Shown in pieces: positions 61,094-64,000 of a stretch of DNA of 64,000 nt. Under the pieces are notes generated by a model. The model saw only the letters and a list, made by a program, of their open reading frames with translations, did not search any database and had not been told where the DNA came from. Where the stretch lies: contig CM055105.1 of NCBI GenBank assembly GCA_029204225.1, positions 10,430,551 to 10,494,550 on the forward strand, written 5' to 3'. Both the position numbers and the translations under genes were made by a program. The DNA is from Diphasiastrum complanatum (taxonomy: Eukaryota; Streptophyta; Lycopodiopsida; Lycopodiales; Lycopodiaceae). Position 1 is the first letter of the stretch; each line of letters opens with the position of its first letter.

Positions 61094-61845
61094 AGACAAA
61101 GAATGGTAACCTTTCTAACCTTCTTCAAGTTCTATTAAGATCACCAACTGAATTTTTTTTTGGGGAAGATTATAGGCTTTTCTAGTTGTAGGAAGCTTGT
61201 AGTTGAAGTACCCAATGAATCTAGTTCTCTTTGGAAGAGAGTAGTGATGCTTATAGAATTGTTTAGGGGCTGATTTTTTATCATGTTAGAGAAGTTTTAA
61301 AGTGGGCTTTGGGTTTTTAAAAGTTCTGAAAAAGGATTTGTGGGATGGGTAGAGGAAGTCTTCCTCTACATACACAAACTTTTTTTTGGCAAAAAGATTG
61401 ATTCTAGCTATGTGTTTTGATCAAAATTCGTGTCTTTTTTTTTGCATAAACGAAGTGTTTGAAGTTTTGATTTTCATTTTGAAGCTCTATTTTTCAGACC
61501 TGTAAATCTGAAAATCAGATCTGAAAAGTGAAGCTTTCATTCAAACTTCATTAGTTACACCTTTCTATCTCCTAGTTTCATGAAGATGACAATGTAGGAA
61601 GGAAATGGTAGTGTAACTTTGTGCATAAAACAAGTTTTGAAATTCTATTTTTTGTCATTTTGAAGTTCTGATTTTCAGACCTGTAAATCTGAAAATCAGA
61701 TCTGAAAATTGAAGTTTTCATAAAGCTTCATTAGTTATCCATTTCTAGACACTAGTTTCTTGGTTTTGGAAATCTAGAATAGTGAGAAATGTGAAAACTT
61801 TGGTTGCATTTGAAATGACAAATAGAATGGGAAAATCTGAAAATA
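61094..61845 (+). other. Leader of copia H (right)
   Basis: Right-arm copy of 17816-18551 with the same two dyad-bearing units (TCTGATTTTCAGA...TCTGAAAATCAGA near 61667-61700). No gag follows; the leader runs straight into RT sequence. Confidence 0.6.
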
Positions 61846-63113
61846 CACCAGATTGATGTGAAAACAGCCTTCCTCCACTGAGATCTAGAGGAGGAAATCT
61901 TCATGAAGTAGCCTGAAGGATTCAAAGACCCGGACAATCGACAATATGTTTGTTGTTGTAGCGATGCATTTATGGTCTGAAGCAGACATCACAAGCCTGG
62001 TACAAGAAGCTTGACAGTCTTATGAAGTCTCTAGACTTCATTCCTACACAAGCAAACTGTAATGTCTATATAAAAAAATTAGGAAGAAGCCTTGTGATTC
62101 TAGCTATTTTTCTAGATGACTCCCTGATGATAGGAAACTCTTTGACGCTGACCAAAGAAATGAAGAGTCAGATTTCTAAAAGTTATGAAATCATTGATCT
62201 GGGAGAAGCAACAAAATACCTTGAGCTGCAGATAAGAAGAGATCGAATCAGAGGAGTAATGCATCTGAGTCAATCGGAATACACCGAAAAGGTGCCAAAG
62301 TAGTACCGAATGATGGACTACAAAGAAAAAGCCACACCAATGGTAACTGGAGGTAGATTCACAAAGTAGGACTGCCCGAATATTGATGAGGAGAGGCAGA
62401 AAATGGAAGGTATACCATACCAAAACTTGATCGGTAGTCTGATATACCTCACAATCTGTACCAGACCTGACTTAGCCTTCCCAGTCTATGCATTGAGCCA
62501 ATTCTTTTCGAATTCTAGCATGGCGCATTGGCAAATCGCAAAAAGAATACTGCAATATTTGAAGGGCACCCAAAATATGGGATTGACCTACAAAGTAGAA
62601 AAAGAAGAAAAATAATTCGAGCTGCAACACTACAGTGATGCAAGTTGGGTGAGCTACAAAGACAACAACAAGTCTATGACAAGAGGGTGTTCGATAGCGT
62701 GCGGAGCAGCAATCAGCTGGACATGCATGAAACAAACATTGGTGGCTCAATCCTCATGCCAAGCTGAGTATGTTGCAGCTTCGAAGATGATGAACGAGGT
62801 AGCATGGTTACAGATGATGCTAGAGGCAATTGGCATACAACAAGAAGAACCATGCACGATGATGATGGATTCTGAGAGTGCCATATATTTGTCCCAAGAT
62901 CTTGTCTTTCATTCAAAGACAAAACATATACCTCTGAAGTACCATCATATTCGAGCCTAATCTCGAAAGGAGAGCTAAAAGTCCAATACATAAAATCAAA
63001 GGACATGGTTGCAGATTTCCTCACGAAGCCGCTTGACAAACCACTATTCACAAAACAAAAAAACGCAATGGGACTAAACAAACACAACAAAGGTTGCAAC
63101 ATTCAAGAGGGAG
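61846..63113 (+). pseudogene. pol: Copia F-type RT-RNase H fragment (right arm)
   Basis: IHQIDVKTAFLH, then stops at LH*DLE and MK*PEG; IYGLKQTSQAWYKKL; FLDDSLMIGN at the catalytic box; GEATKYLELQIRRD; YQNLIGSLIYLTICTRPDL; KEEK*FELQ; RNase H motifs YSDASWVSYKD, QAEYVAASK, DSESAIYL. After KYHHIRA a stop and frame change precede MVADFLTKPLDKP. RNase H resembles copia C (22.8 kb) more than the positional counterpart G. Confidence 0.8.
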
Positions 63114-63228
63114 TGTTAGAAATGGTGAACTCATGCAACCATTCCCTAGCGTTCCCCGAAGATGAAGCGAGGGTCGAAGAAAAAGTGTTTGTTCATGGCT
63201 ACGAAGGCTTTAAAGAATCAAAGACAAA
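63114..63228 (+). repeat. F-family 3' LTR, cut after 115 bp
   Basis: TGTTAGAAATGG after AAGAGGGAG; breaks at 63228 into the sequence shared with 12715. Confidence 0.75.
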
Positions 63229-64000
63229 GTTAGAAAGCCAATTACTTGAAGAGTGTCTACAACGGGCTTCCGGTTGATCTCCAGCAAAGGGTAACCAATC
63301 TTGTCATAATTTCAAAGTTCAGATGTTAAGTCACAATAACTTGAAGTCATTGAAGACTTGGCCATCTTCAAGAACTTCCGCAAACTTGCATTTAGAACAA
63401 GTCTGTAGAAATATATTACTTTCAAGACAGTCTGCAGAAATGAACTATGTTTGAGACAGTTTCGAGATAGCTTCACGAAATGTTTGCGAAAGTTTTGGGA
63501 CAGTTTCACGATAGTCCAAAAGTTCAACTATTTTAAACACCCTCGACTTTTTCACAAAATGTTCACGACAATTCAAAAGTTCAAATATTTTGTAACACCT
63601 TCGACTTTGTTCGCAAAAAGTTAATGAAGAGAGAGAAAAATTCCCGAAGGTCATCTATTTTCATGCTAAACTGTTTTAAAGACACCTTCGCCTTCTTAAG
63701 GGCACCTTCGTCTTTTGTGCAAAATCTTGAAGAGAGAGAAAAATGCCGAAGGTCATCTACTTTGAACGAGGAGCATTCCCAGCCACTTCCCAAATTTGTG
63801 AAGTGAGAGAAAGCCACTTCCCTTATGAAGCGAAGTGAGAGAACTTTAAACGCCCTCGTGCACGTCAACATTCCCTATGGGTTGATAGTATACACTATGT
63901 ACAGTTGTCACAGAAGCCATATACTTCCAAGTACAATGGCTTACCTAATTAGGTGACAAACATTTATTGTAGTTAATACAATGATGCAATCTATAAATAG
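63229..64000 (-). repeat. Repeat shared, inverted, with 11992-12715
   Basis: Reverse complement of 12715-11992. The match continues to the last base, so it extends beyond the window. Confidence 0.65.

Overview
This is nuclear DNA of a land plant, almost certainly from a large, repeat-rich genome. I see no host gene, rRNA, tRNA gene or CRISPR array. Nearly everything with a signal is transposable element: Ty1/copia LTR retrotransposons of at least six families, gag-only (non-autonomous) Ty3/gypsy-type elements, one CACTA (En/Spm-type) DNA transposon, and long GA/CT microsatellites inside LTRs. Plant origin rests on the copia polyprotein order (gag, CCHC knuckle, protease, integrase, RT, RNase H), initiator-Met primer sites (TGGTATCAGAGC), a tRNA-Asp-like primer site in one gypsy element, and a TNP2-type CACTA transposase fragment. 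I cannot name the species.

Layout. 1-1.8 kb: low-information DNA with a Cys-cluster ORF remnant and tandem zinc-knuckle units, both on the minus strand. 1.8-9.9 kb: a copia-like element with no coding capacity, interrupted by a gag-protease-only gypsy element (2735-7704, target duplication GCTAT). 9.9-17.8 kb: broken copia pieces (F plus; M minus; G minus). 17.8-22.6 kb: copia H (LTR, leader, gag and protease fragments) next to a deleted CACTA element and a copia I LTR fragment. 22.6-23.8 kb: another broken copia (C). 23.8-31.2 kb: gypsy-type element J with gag remnants, a 5' tandem array and a 3' inverted array. 31.2-32.7 kb: nothing recognised. 32.7-38.7 kb: copia A (plus, two stops). 38.7-47.9 kb: copia D (minus), with an LTR fragment in its RT and the complete copia B (39877-46036, target duplication AGGAA) in its integrase. 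47.9-50.9 kb: gypsy-type K with an unrecognised ORF, then the 3' end of copia I. 50.9-59.0 kb: the second CACTA copy, interrupted by the intact copia E (51308-57621, target duplication GTATG, LTRs identical by eye, one 1326-codon ORF). 59.0-64.0 kb: second copy of H, a copia F-type fragment, and a tail matching 11992-12715 in reverse.

Large-scale structure. 16418-22587 and 50722-63228 are inverted copies of one ~6.2 kb composite block (CACTA + H + F-type copia); E sits only in the right copy, so it arrived after the duplication. The left copy keeps the empty site. Copies A and B of one copia family also face each other tail to tail about 1.2 kb apart.

How the parts work together: only E looks able to make a full set of retrotransposition proteins. 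The gag-only gypsy elements and the coding-free copia-like element carry LTRs and primer sites but no RT, so they would depend on proteins supplied by other elements. A palindrome, TTCACACGTGTGAA, with neighbouring GTACAG/CCGTAC words, recurs at similar positions in the LTR or leader of several different copia families and is the most interesting unexplained signal.
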